Part shown: positions 8,738 through 18,202 of the stretch, in pieces
How positions within the stretch are numbered: the first letter of the stretch is position 1
Layout: every line of letters begins with the position of its first letter
Source of the DNA: Candidatus Homeothermus arabinoxylanisolvens
GTDB lineage: Bacteria > Bacteroidota > Bacteroidia > Bacteroidales > Muribaculaceae
Direction of reading: 5' to 3'
NCBI GenBank assembly: GCA_001689405.1
Contig: LUJO01000036.1
Span: forward strand, 36,947 to 100,946
Length of the DNA stretch: 64,000 bases
Notes under the pieces: generated by a model
Told to the model about the DNA's origin: nothing
The model's input: the letters and a program-made list of their open reading frames with translations, nothing else
Database searches by the model: none
Made by a program: the position numbers and the translations under genes

Positions 8738-10414
8738 ATGAAACACTACAGATACATATTAGCCGCTGCCGTACTTACGGCTTCTTCTGCGTTATGCAAC
8801 GACAAGTTGCCGGAGCTGTCCAAACCCCTCAATATACCGCTGCTTTTAAGCGGAAACTTCGGCGAGTTGCGTAACAATCACTTCCATTCCGGGATAGACA
8901 TCAAGACACAAGGACGCATAGGGCTGCCCGTATTCAGCGTCGACGACGGTTATGTATCACGTATAGTGGTATCGCCGTGGGGCTTCGGGCGTGCCGTTTA
9001 TGTCACGCATCCGGCGTCGGGTCTCACGACAGTATACGGACATCTCGATTCCTTCTCACCCAAGATTGACAAGACCGTACGCAAAATGCAGTACGAGCGT
9101 GAGCAGTTCAGCATCGACACCGAGTTCAAGCCCGACGAACTGCCCGTAAAACGTGGCGAAGAGATAGGCAAGAGCGGCAACGCCGGATCATCGGGCGGTC
9201 CGCACCTGCATCTTGACGTACGCGACATGGCTACAGGCGAAGCGCTCGATCCGCTTACATACTTCCGTCGCCACATAACTGACAATGCAGCTCCCGAAGT
9301 CAGGGCGCTGGCCCTTTATCCGGTCAAGGGTTACGGAGCTGTTGACGGCTCTGACCGGCCGGCGGTGCACACTCCGGCGGAGATAGGCAAGCCATACAGT
9401 GCGTGGGGGCGTGTAATTCCGGCTATAAAAGCATATGACCGCATGTCGGGCACACATAATATATACGGCATAAAGCACATGACCCTGAAGGTTGACGGAA
9501 AGACGGTATATAATCGTACGATTGACCGCTTCAGCTTTGACAACACACGGGCCATACATACTCTTGTAGACAACGACGGGGTTGTCAACCACGGCTCTTG
9601 GATGATGTGGACACTCGTACCCCCGTCGGCACCGCTGGACGGCATGGTCACTTCATCTGACGGCGGCGTAATCGACATAAACGAAGAACGCGATTATAAG
9701 TGTGAATGGATACTTGCCGACGAGTACGGCAACACCCGCCGGGTGCCCTTTACGATACAGGGACGCATAAGTGATATTGCAGAAGTCACCCCGACAGGCG
9801 ACAGATTGGACTACAAAGGCCGCAATACTTACTCCGGCGACGGTATTAAAGTCGATTTTCCGGCAGGGACGTTTTATTCCGACATAGACTTCGCTGTAGA
9901 TAAAAGTGCGTCGGCTGAATATCTGACTCCGATATATCATGTGGGTGACCGCGCCGTACCGCTGTCAGGCAGTTATAACCTGACTGTCGATCTTCCTGAC
10001 GACACGATAGAAGACAAATCGAAATACCTGATGGTACGGATCAACGGCAAGCGTGTGAGCCGCGTCGACAGCCGTTATGAGGACGGACGTGTCATCGGCA
10101 CCCCGAGCGCTCTTGGCAATTTCGCAGTCACCACCGATACCAAAGCTCCCAAAATACTGCCCGAGGCCCCGGCCCGCTGGAGTAAAACAGGCGTGATAAA
10201 AGTGAAAATCAGTGACAACCTAAGCGGCATAAGCACTTATCGCGGAGAGATCGACGGCAAATTCGCGCTGTTTGAACTCGACGGAAAGACAGGCCGGCTG
10301 AGTTTCAGAATGGATGCCTCGCGATGGACTCGCAGCACAAAACACGACCTCGTCATAACCGTAACCGACGCATGCGGCAATAGCGCGCGGCACGAGAGCA
10401 AGTTCACATGGTAA
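8738..10414 (+). CDS. LytM/M23-domain exported peptidase
   Basis: A 558-aa exported protein. The signal peptide reads MKHYRYILAAAVLTASSALC, and Cys20 may be lipidated. The LytM/M23 zinc metallopeptidase domain spans about residues 30-175. HFHSGID gives the HxxxD ligands His50 and Asp54, and GGPHLHLD gives His156 and His158; GHLDSF is also typical. All metal ligands are present, so an active peptidoglycan DD-endopeptidase is plausible. The remaining 380 residues look like beta-rich domains (SDNLSGISTYRGEIDGKF near 490), a common Bacteroidota extension. It stands alone between a terminator and the pgm promoter. Confidence 0.9.
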   Translation: MKHYRYILAAAVLTASSALCNDKLPELSKPLNIPLLLSGNFGELRNNHFHSGIDIKTQGRIGLPVFSVDDGYVSRIVVSPWGFGRAVYVTHPASGLTTVYGHLDSFSPKIDKTVRKMQYEREQFSIDTEFKPDELPVKRGEEIGKSGNAGSSGGPHLHLDVRDMATGEALDPLTYFRRHITDNAAPEVRALALYPVKGYGAVDGSDRPAVHTPAEIGKPYSAWGRVIPAIKAYDRMSGTHNIYGIKHMTLKVDGKTVYNRTIDRFSFDNTRAIHTLVDNDGVVNHGSWMMWTLVPPSAPLDGMVTSSDGGVIDINEERDYKCEWILADEYGNTRRVPFTIQGRISDIAEVTPTGDRLDYKGRNTYSGDGIKVDFPAGTFYSDIDFAVDKSASAEYLTPIYHVGDRAVPLSGSYNLTVDLPDDTIEDKSKYLMVRINGKRVSRVDSRYEDGRVIGTPSALGNFAVTTDTKAPKILPEAPARWSKTGVIKVKISDNLSGISTYRGEIDGKFALFELDGKTGRLSFRMDASRWTRSTKHDLVITVTDACGNSARHESKFTW

Positions 10415-10481
10415 ATGGCCCTACATTCAGTTAACAACTTGAAAAATTTTAATAAACCGGCCAAATATATTAACAACCGGC

Positions 10482-10512
10482 TTGGTTTTGTAACTTCAAT
10501 ATGCTATCTTTG
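10482..10512 (+). promoter_or_regulatory. Bacteroidota-type promoter for phosphoglucomutase gene
   Basis: TTG (10482-10484), a 20-bp spacer, then TATCTTTG (10505-10512), 35 bp before the start codon. This is a good match to the -33/-7 pattern. Confidence 0.75.
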
Positions 10513-10547
10513 CCTATATAAATAACACCTAAAAACAACTGTCATAC

Positions 10548-12299
10548 ATGGAAAATGAAGATTTGATGAAAGTAGTGACCGAGAAAGCCAACATGTGGTT
10601 AGGCGACGGTTACGATGACGCTACAAAAGCAGAAGTAAAACGGATGCTTGAAGCGGAAGACAAAACCGAGTTGATCGACTCATTTTACCGTGACCTTGAA
10701 TTTGGAACAGGCGGTCTTCGCGGCATCATGGGTGCCGGCAGCAACCGCATGAACAAATACACCGTAGGAGCCGCCACACAAGGCCTCGCCAACTATCTTA
10801 AGGTCGCTTTCAAGGATCTGCCCGAAATTTCGGTCGTTGTCGGCCATGACGTGCGCAACAACAGCCGTCTTTTTGCCGAGATAGTGGCTGACATATTCTC
10901 GGCCAACGGCATAAAGGTATATCTTTTCGACAGTTTCCGCCCCACTCCGGAACTCTCTTACGCCATACGCGAGCTCGGATGTCAGAGCGGTGTCAACATA
11001 ACCGCATCGCACAATCCTAAAGAATATAACGGATACAAGGCATACTGGTCAGACGGAGCACAGATTATCGCGCCTCATGATGTAAACATCATCGACTATG
11101 TAAACCGTATAAACGGAGTCGGCGAAATCAAATTTGAAGGCGACAAATCCAAAATACAGATTATCGGTGAAGAAATCGACAATAAATTCCTTGCCGCCAT
11201 CAAAGGTCTGCAGCTCAGCCCCGAGGCTGTGAAGCAGTATCATGACCTGAAAATCATCTATACTCCTATACACGGTACCGGAGTGAAACTGATACCCGCG
11301 TCATTGCACAATTACGGTTTCACGAATATCATCAACGTGCCCGAGCAGGATGTGCCCAGCGGCGACTTCCCCACCGTGGAGTCCCCCAATCCGGAAGTAC
11401 CGTCGGCTATGGCAATGGCTATCGAAAAAGCCAAGAAAGTCGACGCCGACCTCATACTTGCTTCCGACCCCGATGCCGACCGCATAGGCTGTGTGCTTCG
11501 CGATGACAACGGCGAGTATGTGCTCATCAACGGCAATCAGATCGTGATGATACTGCTCAACTACATCATGACACGCAACAAGGAGCTCGGCCGCATCACC
11601 GGAAAAGAATACATTGTAAAGACCATCGTTACGACCGAGACTATAAAATCGATTGCCGACCAGAACGGCTTCAAGATGTATGACTGCTACACCGGCTTCA
11701 AATGGATTGCAGCCGTAATCCGCGACAACGAAGGAGTGGGCCGTTATCTTGGCGGTGGCGAGGAGAGCTACGGCTTCTTGGCTGAGGACTTCTGCCGCGA
11801 CAAGGATGCCGTATCGGCTATCTCACTTATGGCCGAGGCTCTTGCTTGGGCCAAGACCAAGAACATGAACTTCCTGCAGATGCTTCAGGATATCTACATA
11901 AAGTACGGATACTCGCATGAAGCCGGCATATCACTCGTGCGCAAAGGCAAGACCGGTGCCGAAGAGATAGTGGCCATAATGAAGTCGTTCCGTGAGAACC
12001 CGCCCAAACAGCTTGCAGGAAGCGACGTGGTGACAGTCAAAGATTATGCCGACCTTAATATGAAAAATCTTAAGACAGGCGAAATCACCAAGATGGACAT
12101 GCCCACTACCAGCAACGTACTGCAGTTCTTCACCGCCGACGGTACAAAAGTATCGATACGTCCTTCGGGAACAGAGCCCAAGATCAAGTTCTATGTCGAA
12201 GTCAAGGGCGTGATGAAAACCAATGCCGACTATGCGAAAGCCAACAACGAAGCCGACGCAAAAATCGAAGCTATCAAAAAGGATCTCGGTATCGACTGA
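10548..12299 (+). CDS. phosphoglucomutase/phosphomannomutase (alpha-D-phosphohexomutase)
   Basis: A 583-aa cytosolic enzyme interconverting hexose 1- and 6-phosphates for glycan and nucleotide-sugar synthesis. All four superfamily motifs are present: the phosphoserine loop TASHNP with Ser154, the Mg2+ loop DPDADR at 307-312, the sugar-binding GGGEESYGF, and the phosphate-binding RPSGTEPKIKFY near the C-terminus. Length and the N-terminal FGTGGLRGIMGAGSNRMN segment match the PgcA/PGM2-like branch. Substrate preference cannot be read from sequence. It has its own promoter and is followed by a GC-rich hairpin. Confidence 0.93.
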   Translation: MENEDLMKVVTEKANMWLGDGYDDATKAEVKRMLEAEDKTELIDSFYRDLEFGTGGLRGIMGAGSNRMNKYTVGAATQGLANYLKVAFKDLPEISVVVGHDVRNNSRLFAEIVADIFSANGIKVYLFDSFRPTPELSYAIRELGCQSGVNITASHNPKEYNGYKAYWSDGAQIIAPHDVNIIDYVNRINGVGEIKFEGDKSKIQIIGEEIDNKFLAAIKGLQLSPEAVKQYHDLKIIYTPIHGTGVKLIPASLHNYGFTNIINVPEQDVPSGDFPTVESPNPEVPSAMAMAIEKAKKVDADLILASDPDADRIGCVLRDDNGEYVLINGNQIVMILLNYIMTRNKELGRITGKEYIVKTIVTTETIKSIADQNGFKMYDCYTGFKWIAAVIRDNEGVGRYLGGGEESYGFLAEDFCRDKDAVSAISLMAEALAWAKTKNMNFLQMLQDIYIKYGYSHEAGISLVRKGKTGAEEIVAIMKSFRENPPKQLAGSDVVTVKDYADLNMKNLKTGEITKMDMPTTSNVLQFFTADGTKVSIRPSGTEPKIKFYVEVKGVMKTNADYAKANNEADAKIEAIKKDLGID

Positions 12300-12323
12300 T
12301 AAAGACAACATTACTATAAAAGC

Positions 12324-12354
12324 TTGCGGGCGGCTCGTTAAAAGTCGCCCGCAA
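12324..12354 (+). terminator. GC-rich hairpin after phosphoglucomutase gene
   Basis: A 9-bp perfect stem TTGCGGGCG (12324-12332) / CGCCCGCAA (12346-12354) with a 13-nt loop. It lacks a strong U tract, so termination may be partial; the pseudouridine synthase gene starts 18 bp later. Confidence 0.55.
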
Positions 12355-12371
12355 CTATATACATTTACGAC

Positions 12372-13055
12372 ATGGAAGTAGTCTACGAGGACAACCACCT
12401 TATCATAGTAAATAAAGCTCCCGGCGAAATAGTACAAGGCGACAAAACCGGCGACCGGCCTCTTGTCGACGAACTTAAGCAGTGGCTCAAGGAGAAGTAT
12501 GCGAAGCCCGGCAATGTATTCTGCGGAGTTGTACATCGCCTTGACCGTCCGGTAGGCGGACTTGTAGTCTTTGCCAAGACGTCAAAAGCGCTGTCGAGGA
12601 TGAACGAGATGTTTCGCAACGGCGAAGTAAAAAAAACGTATTGGGCCATAACCCGCAACCGGCCTCCAAGAGCGGCCGACACACTCACCCACTACATAAC
12701 CTCGACCGAGCGCAACAACAAGTCCTACGCTTCTGACACGGAGAAAAAAGGCTCACAACGTGCCGTGCTGATGTATCGGCACATAGCTTCATCTGACCGC
12801 TATCATCTGCTTGAAGTAAATCTGCTCACAGGCCGCAAGCATCAGATAAGAGTACAGCTATCCGCTATCGGATGTCCTATAAAAGGTGATCTTAAATATG
12901 GCGACAAGCGCAGCAATCCCGACGGCAGCATATCGCTTCTGTCGCACCGCATAGAATTCGTCCACCCCGTAAGCGGTAAACCGATAGACATAACCGCACC
13001 GTTGCCCGATGACAACCTGTGGAAAGCCGTGGCTGCCGATGTTCAGGGGCTATAG
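12372..13055 (+). CDS. RluA-family RNA pseudouridine synthase
   Basis: A 227-aa enzyme isomerising uridine to pseudouridine in rRNA or tRNA. VVHRLDRPVGGLVVFAKT contains the RluA motif (HRLD) with the catalytic Asp at about residue 58. GRKHQIRVQLSAIGCPIKGD is the conserved C-terminal motif. There is no N-terminal S4 domain, as in the short RluA/TruC-like branch, so the target site cannot be named. The start at 12372 gives the typical EVVYEDNHLIIVNKAPG opening. The 3' end overlaps the convergent M18 peptidase gene by 6 bp. Confidence 0.92.
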   Translation: MEVVYEDNHLIIVNKAPGEIVQGDKTGDRPLVDELKQWLKEKYAKPGNVFCGVVHRLDRPVGGLVVFAKTSKALSRMNEMFRNGEVKKTYWAITRNRPPRAADTLTHYITSTERNNKSYASDTEKKGSQRAVLMYRHIASSDRYHLLEVNLLTGRKHQIRVQLSAIGCPIKGDLKYGDKRSNPDGSISLLSHRIEFVHPVSGKPIDITAPLPDDNLWKAVAADVQGL

Positions 13056-14357
13056 CTCGTAAAATCGGGTAAATGCCTTTATGATATACGCATGGTCGGC
13101 GCAGGAGGCCGTTTCGCGTACCGAGTGCATGGCCCACAAAGCCGCTCCCATATCAACCCCCCGCAAGTCAATCTGCGAGGTAAGTATATTGCCGAGTGTC
13201 GATCCTCCCGCCACATCGGAGTGATTGACAAAGTACTGGCACGGAACTCCGGCTTCGGCACATATCGTTTTGAACACTGCGGCAGAGTCGGCATCGGTCA
13301 TATACTTGCAGTTGGCATTTATCTTTATCACGGGGCCTCCTCCAAGTACAGGATGATTGGTCGGGTCCTGCTTCTCTATATAGTTGGGATGCACACCGTG
13401 GGCATTATCGGCCGAAATCATAAATGATTTTGCCACAGCTCTCAGATAGTCTTCCTCATTGCCGCCGAGGCTGTCGGTTATGCGCCGCAGTATATTCATC
13501 AGCACAGGCGACGCCGCACCCTGTTTTGTGCCTGAACCGGTCTCCTCATTGTCAAATATAGCCATAACACGTGTCATTGACTGCTCACCCTCCACATCTA
13601 GGAGCGCCGATACCGCGGCATGTACCATAGACAGGTCATCGAGGCGTCCCGAGGATATAAACTCGTCATTCAACCCGAACCGGCAAGCCTTTGTAGTATC
13701 ATACAGCGACAGGTCCATGTCAAGTATGTCGGCTACATCAATACCGAGCTGTTCCGCAACCATACGCATCACAAGTCCGTCCTTCTCCACGGCATCCTTC
13801 ACAGCCCCTATGACGGGCAACATGTCTTTTTGTTTTGACAGAGGATTGCCTTCATTTACCGCCCGGTTAAAGTGGATTGCCAAATGAGGTATGGAAAGCA
13901 ACGGACGATCAAACTTTACAAGCCGGGTTACAGGATGTAAGGCATCATCCCCCTTCAGAAGCACCCGGCCGGCTATCGACAGCGGACGATCAAACCACGT
14001 ATATAATATGGGGCCTCCATATACTTCCGTATTCAGTTTTATTATATTACCGTCGGTAAGCATCTCGGGATGCGGTTTGATTCTGAAGCCCGGAGAGTCA
14101 CTATGAGCCGAAATTATTTTAAACCCGTCATTGGCAGAGCCGTTTCCCACTATAAAAGCGAATATGGCGGAGTCGTTTTTAGTCACATAATATTTGCCTC
14201 CCCTATCCAAATTCCAAGCAGAACTTTGCTCGACTGCCTTGAACCCGGCCTTGTCAAGCATCCGTTTAAGAGTATCGACGGCATAAAAATTACATACACT
14301 GTCATCTATAAACTGCATCAGCCCGTCAATAGCGGCATTATATTTATCCATAATCAT
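13050..14357 (-). CDS. apeB: M18-family aminopeptidase
   Basis: A 435-aa cytosolic zinc aminopeptidase (aspartyl aminopeptidase-like, M18). Metal and catalytic motifs are in order: IISAHSDSPGF (first zinc His), LDDLSMVHAA (bridging Asp), FDNEETGS (catalytic and zinc Glu pair), SADNAHGVHPNY and FVNHSDVAGGSTLG (last His). All are intact. Length matches bacterial M18 proteins (about 430 aa). An alternative ATG two codons downstream (14351) is equally possible. It probably trims N-terminal residues from peptides; the true substrate preference is unknown. It is monocistronic and convergent with the pseudouridine synthase gene. Confidence 0.93.
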   Translation of the reverse strand: MIMDKYNAAIDGLMQFIDDSVCNFYAVDTLKRMLDKAGFKAVEQSSAWNLDRGGKYYVTKNDSAIFAFIVGNGSANDGFKIISAHSDSPGFRIKPHPEMLTDGNIIKLNTEVYGGPILYTWFDRPLSIAGRVLLKGDDALHPVTRLVKFDRPLLSIPHLAIHFNRAVNEGNPLSKQKDMLPVIGAVKDAVEKDGLVMRMVAEQLGIDVADILDMDLSLYDTTKACRFGLNDEFISSGRLDDLSMVHAAVSALLDVEGEQSMTRVMAIFDNEETGSGTKQGAASPVLMNILRRITDSLGGNEEDYLRAVAKSFMISADNAHGVHPNYIEKQDPTNHPVLGGGPVIKINANCKYMTDADSAAVFKTICAEAGVPCQYFVNHSDVAGGSTLGNILTSQIDLRGVDMGAALWAMHSVRETASCADHAYIIKAFTRFYEL

Positions 14358-14447
14358 TTACAATTTTATTATTGATATCACAAATATAAGAAACCTGACA
14401 GGTTTTTACAAAACGGCGACCTATTATTTTAAAAATATGAAAATATA

Positions 14448-14479
14448 TTTTGGTAATTCATGAATTAATATTACCTTCG
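14448..14479 (+). promoter_or_regulatory. promoter of the nine-gene ABC export operon
   Basis: TTTTG (14448-14452), a 19-bp spacer, then TACCTTCG (14472-14479), a one-base variant of TAnnTTTG, 29 bp before the first ATP-binding gene. It would drive the operon running to 23127. Confidence 0.6.
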
Positions 14480-14508
14480 CAGTGTACTAATCAACTAATA
14501 CACTCATT

Positions 14509-15360
14509 ATGCTTGAAATTGACAATATCACGTTCAATTATCCGAGACAGCGCGAAAATGTGCTCGAAGACTTTTCGCTCCGGCTGTCGCCCGGAGGAAT
14601 ATACGGGCTGCTCGGCCGAAACGGCGCCGGCAAATCCACATTATTATATATAATATGCGGATTACTCTTCCCGCAGAAAGGACGTGTGATTTATAGCGGG
14701 GCCGAAACACGGCGCAGGCTTCCCGACACGTTGGCCGACATATTCATCGTGCCCGAAGAGTTCACCTTGCCTGCCGTGTCGCTTAATCAGTATATAAAGA
14801 TAAACTCCTCTTTCTATCCCAAGTTTTCGTTGGATGACATGCATCGCCACCTCTCCACCTTCGACATAGCCACCGACATAAACCTCGGAGCGCTCTCCAT
14901 GGGACAGAAAAAGAAAGTGTACATGAGCTTTGCTCTTGCCTGCAACACATCGCTGCTACTCATGGACGAGCCTACCAACGGACTCGACATACCGGGCAAA
15001 AGCGCTTTCCGCCGATTCATCTGTTCATCATTGCGTGAAGACCAGACTATCATCATCTCCACACATCAGGCAAGGGACATAGACTCGGTTCTTGACCATG
15101 TAATAATAATGGACAACCACAATGTGCTGTTCAATCATTCCGCGTTTGACATAACCCGTGCATTGAAGTTCGCAACGACACAGGACCGCGACATCATTCA
15201 ACGCGCCCTTTATGCACAGAATAACCCGTCGGGAGTCACGGTAGTGCTGCCCAACAATGATGACGAAGACTCCCGGCTTGATCTTGAGGCACTGTTTAAT
15301 TTCGCGCTTGAATCGCCCGGGCTTCTTAACAGACAATTTACTAACTTATTAGACGACTGA
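14509..15360 (+). CDS. ABC transporter ATP-binding protein (YtrB-like)
   Basis: A 283-aa nucleotide-binding subunit. Walker A is GLLGRNGAGKSTLL (about 37-50), the signature is LSMGQKKKVYMSFAL, Walker B is LLLMDEPTNGLDI, and the switch His is in IISTHQARDID. The opening MLEIDNITFNYPRQRENVLE is canonical. The last 70 residues form an extension after the switch region, common in Bacteroidota homologues. The membrane partner starts 6 bp later, and a YtrA-type GntR regulator follows, which is the YtrA/YtrB association known from Firmicutes. The transported substrate is unknown. Confidence 0.93.
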   Translation: MLEIDNITFNYPRQRENVLEDFSLRLSPGGIYGLLGRNGAGKSTLLYIICGLLFPQKGRVIYSGAETRRRLPDTLADIFIVPEEFTLPAVSLNQYIKINSSFYPKFSLDDMHRHLSTFDIATDINLGALSMGQKKKVYMSFALACNTSLLLMDEPTNGLDIPGKSAFRRFICSSLREDQTIIISTHQARDIDSVLDHVIIMDNHNVLFNHSAFDITRALKFATTQDRDIIQRALYAQNNPSGVTVVLPNNDDEDSRLDLEALFNFALESPGLLNRQFTNLLDD

Positions 15361-15365
15361 CCAGT

Positions 15366-16169
15366 ATGTTTTCAATAACCCGTTTCGCCGATACATTTAC
15401 CAAAGAACTGCGCGAAAACAAGCGCACCTTGTTGATGAGAGTATTCGTTATGACCGGCATCATGTGTCTGTTTACTCTGTTTATAGTATTCCAGCGATAT
15501 GAAAAGTACGGCACAGACCCTAACAGAACCGCAGACCCTTTATGGATCAGTATGCTCGGGCTATTTGTATGGTCGATAATCATATTCGGAGCTATCAGCG
15601 CCTCCAATCTGATGAAAGATATGAGCGACAAACAGAGCCGCCTTTCAACCATCATGTATCCGGCCTCACAGTTGGAGAAGTACCTCGCACGATGGATTAT
15701 ATACATTCCGCTATTTCTTTTAACAGCATTGGCGGCATGTTTTCTTTCCGACCTGTTGCGTTATGTAATTTGCCGAAGCATCATCCCCGGCTCCGCAATA
15801 GCATTAAAACTGATAACTCCGTCAGAACTCACTGATTATATTGAACAATACGAAATGTGGTCAGAGGTAAACGTATTCTGGATGGCAGTATTGTTTTCAC
15901 AATCGCTTTTTGCGCTTGGCAGTATATTCTTCCAGAAACATCCGATGGCAAAGACATTTATCGCGGTCATGCTCATAGCGACCGTCTACTACATCATCGG
16001 TTACGTGACATATAAGATATTCGATTCCGGGTACTGGTATAACTCCGGTATGATTTCAGGCAAACCGTCCATGGGCCTGTTATGGTGCCTCGTCATAGCC
16101 GGATGTATCATTAATTATGCCCTCTCCTATTGGCGTTTCCGCGAAAGCGAGATAATACAACGATGGTAA
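15366..16169 (+). CDS. ABC transporter membrane subunit
   Basis: A 267-aa integral membrane protein with about six hydrophobic segments (LLMRVFVMTGIMCLFTLFIVF, ISMLGLFVWSIIIFGAISA, YIPLFLLTALAACFL, TFIAVMLIATVYYIIGYV, LLWCLVIAGCIINYAL). It has no recognisable enzymatic motif. It begins 6 bp after the ATP-binding gene and is the natural partner of that ATPase. The sequence resembles ABC-2-type permeases of YtrA-regulated systems, but similarity is general and the substrate cannot be deduced. Confidence 0.85.
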   Translation: MFSITRFADTFTKELRENKRTLLMRVFVMTGIMCLFTLFIVFQRYEKYGTDPNRTADPLWISMLGLFVWSIIIFGAISASNLMKDMSDKQSRLSTIMYPASQLEKYLARWIIYIPLFLLTALAACFLSDLLRYVICRSIIPGSAIALKLITPSELTDYIEQYEMWSEVNVFWMAVLFSQSLFALGSIFFQKHPMAKTFIAVMLIATVYYIIGYVTYKIFDSGYWYNSGMISGKPSMGLLWCLVIAGCIINYALSYWRFRESEIIQRW

Positions 16170-16185
16170 TTCTATAAAGTATACG

Positions 16186-16572
16186 ATGATATTTAAAGAA
16201 AACACCCGACCGATATATCTGCAGATTGCCGACCGCATATGCTACGACATTATGAGCGGCGTCTACAATCCGGATGACCGTATGCCATCGGTCAGAGAAT
16301 ATGCCGCATCGGTGGAGGTAAACGCCAATACCGTCATGAGGTCATATGAATATCTGTCGACACGCGACATCATATATAACCGCCGTGGCATAGGCTTTTT
16401 CGTAGCCACTGACGCGCGCAACGCCATTGTCAAAATGCGACGCGACACATTTTTAAACAACGATATAATCGATTTTTTCAAAGAATTGAAAATGCTCGGT
16501 ATTGCCCCCGATGACCTGAAGTCGATGTATCAGGACTATTGTAACTCACAGTATTTAACCGAAAAACAATGA
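16186..16572 (+). CDS. GntR-family transcriptional regulator, YtrA type
   Basis: A 128-aa regulator: a GntR winged helix with a short helical C-terminus, the YtrA subclass. MIFKENTRPIYLQIADRI, YDIMSGVYNPDDRMPSVREY and NANTVMRSYEYLSTRDII are the standard motifs, and IYNRRGIGFFVA closes the wing. YtrA regulators usually repress the ABC operon they sit in. Here the gene is third in its operon, after the ATPase and permease, and its stop overlaps the next start by 4 bp (ATGA). Autoregulation is inferred from position; no operator was identified. Confidence 0.93.
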   Translation: MIFKENTRPIYLQIADRICYDIMSGVYNPDDRMPSVREYAASVEVNANTVMRSYEYLSTRDIIYNRRGIGFFVATDARNAIVKMRRDTFLNNDIIDFFKELKMLGIAPDDLKSMYQDYCNSQYLTEKQ

Positions 16573-17519
16573 AGAAAACATCATTATCACTCATAGGATT
16601 GGTCGCTGCGGGAGCCATAGCGGTGGCAGTGACAGCAGCCGTTACAACTTGTGCCAACAACGGCCGGGAAGCGGCCGAACTTCTACTTGACGGAGAGTTG
16701 TGCGAAAAGCAACTGCCGGAGTTCTCACAAATTGTATTTACCACCAACGGCTCCATCATCGACAATACCCCGGGCGTCTATATGAATCTGTCATATCCGC
16801 TTACCGTAATCCAAGACGATGAAATATCATCGCCGTACATAACGGCCGACCCCGAATGGTACAAGTACATGACCGTATCGGCCGACTCAGGCATACTGAC
16901 TGTAAACATGGACTTCCACGGCATGGAAGCGCTGATAAAAAAGATGAAGGCCGAGCGACGAAACTTGTTGTTCAACGGTGGTCCGATAACAATTTATGTT
17001 CCGGAAGCCATGCTCACATCGGTAGATGCAAATCAATCGGCCGTCACATGCTTAGAGCACATCAAGGCTGACGCACTCGACATAACATTGGGCAATGTAT
17101 TGTTTTACAACTGCAATATTGATTCACTCCGCATGACAACCCGGTCAGACGGAGAGCTGTCTACCGCGTTCACCGATTGTACGATTGACAACATCGTGCT
17201 GGAGTCATATCGCACTGACGAAGTTACCGTCGACGGCTCGGGCAATACCATAAACAACTTTGTATGGCTCGACGGTTATCCCAATATGAACGAGAATGCT
17301 TACATGAAGCTCAATACCACCGGAATAAAGAATTTCGAGTGGAAGCCCGAATGCAATGCTCGAAACATAATATTCAACCGTAAAGGATCCATAACGTCGT
17401 CGACACTCAAAGCGGAACCCGATACAGTGCCTTTTGTCTCGGAACTGAAAATCAATTATCCCGAAAATAATTTCACGGGCCGTGCAACCTGCGGCGCCGA
17501 TGATGCGTCTAACAATTAA
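16569..17519 (+). CDS. exported protein, possibly GIN/DUF2807-like
   Basis: A 316-aa protein with an N-terminal signal segment (SLIGLVAAGAIAVAVTAAV) ending near a Cys (VTTC) that fits a lipobox poorly. The body is rich in short beta strands with repeated Asn/Asp turns (LYNCNIDSLRMTT, FTDCTIDNIVLES, DGSGNTINNFVWL), suggesting a parallel beta-helix of the kind in DUF2807 head-GIN proteins often found beside bacterial envelope-stress regulators. I cannot confirm the family. It overlaps the GntR gene by 4 bp and precedes the MacB-type ATPase, so it links the two halves of the operon. Confidence 0.7.
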   Translation: MKKTSLSLIGLVAAGAIAVAVTAAVTTCANNGREAAELLLDGELCEKQLPEFSQIVFTTNGSIIDNTPGVYMNLSYPLTVIQDDEISSPYITADPEWYKYMTVSADSGILTVNMDFHGMEALIKKMKAERRNLLFNGGPITIYVPEAMLTSVDANQSAVTCLEHIKADALDITLGNVLFYNCNIDSLRMTTRSDGELSTAFTDCTIDNIVLESYRTDEVTVDGSGNTINNFVWLDGYPNMNENAYMKLNTTGIKNFEWKPECNARNIIFNRKGSITSSTLKAEPDTVPFVSELKINYPENNFTGRATCGADDASNN

Positions 17520-17538
17520 AACAGGAAAAAGTAATACA

Positions 17539-18198
17539 ATGATTCATTTAACCGATATCAACAAGACTTATCCCGGAGCTGTGCCGCTCCATGTACTGAA
17601 AGGCATAGATCTCGACATAGCGAAAGGCGAACTCGTATCAATAATGGGAGCTTCGGGCTCGGGGAAATCCACACTGCTCAACATTCTGGGCATACTTGAC
17701 AGCTACGACACCGGAGAATATGTGCTTGACGGCACTCTGATAAAAAATCTCAGTGAGAACCGTGCCGCGGAATTGCGCAACAAGCTGATAGGCTTCGTGT
17801 TTCAGTCATTTAATCTTATAAATTACAAGGACGCGGTCGAAAACGTGGCCCTGCCCCTGTTTTATCAGGGAGTATCGCGCAAAAAGCGCAATAAACTCGC
17901 GCTTGAACAGCTTGACCGCATGGGACTGCGCGAATGGTCACATCACCTGCCGAGCGAATTGTCGGGCGGTCAGAAACAGCGTGTTGCCATAGCCCGCTCG
18001 CTTATAACCAAACCGGCGATAATACTTGCCGACGAACCTACGGGCGCCCTTGACAGCAAGACTTCGGTAGAGGTTATGAAAATATTCCGTCAGCTGAATG
18101 ACGAAGGCATGACTACGGTAATAGTAACCCACGACCCCAATGTAGGAGCACAGACCAACCGTATAATACGTATATCCGACGGCATAATAACTCAATAA
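17539..18198 (+). CDS. ABC transporter ATP-binding protein (MacB/LolD type)
   Basis: A 219-aa ATPase. Walker A is IMGASGSGKSTLLNI, the Q-loop is FVFQSFNLI, the signature is LSGGQKQRVAIARSLI, Walker B is IILADEPTGALDSKT, and the switch is VIVTHDP. It belongs to the MacB/LolD family that powers FtsX-type permeases. I start at the ATG at 17539 (MIHLTDINKTYPG); the open frame extends 19 codons upstream into the previous gene without family similarity. Two FtsX-type permeases, an adaptor and a TolC-like protein follow, giving a complete tripartite exporter. Confidence 0.94.
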   Translation: MIHLTDINKTYPGAVPLHVLKGIDLDIAKGELVSIMGASGSGKSTLLNILGILDSYDTGEYVLDGTLIKNLSENRAAELRNKLIGFVFQSFNLINYKDAVENVALPLFYQGVSRKKRNKLALEQLDRMGLREWSHHLPSELSGGQKQRVAIARSLITKPAIILADEPTGALDSKTSVEVMKIFRQLNDEGMTTVIVTHDPNVGAQTNRIIRISDGIITQ

Positions 18199-18202
18199 GA
18201 CC

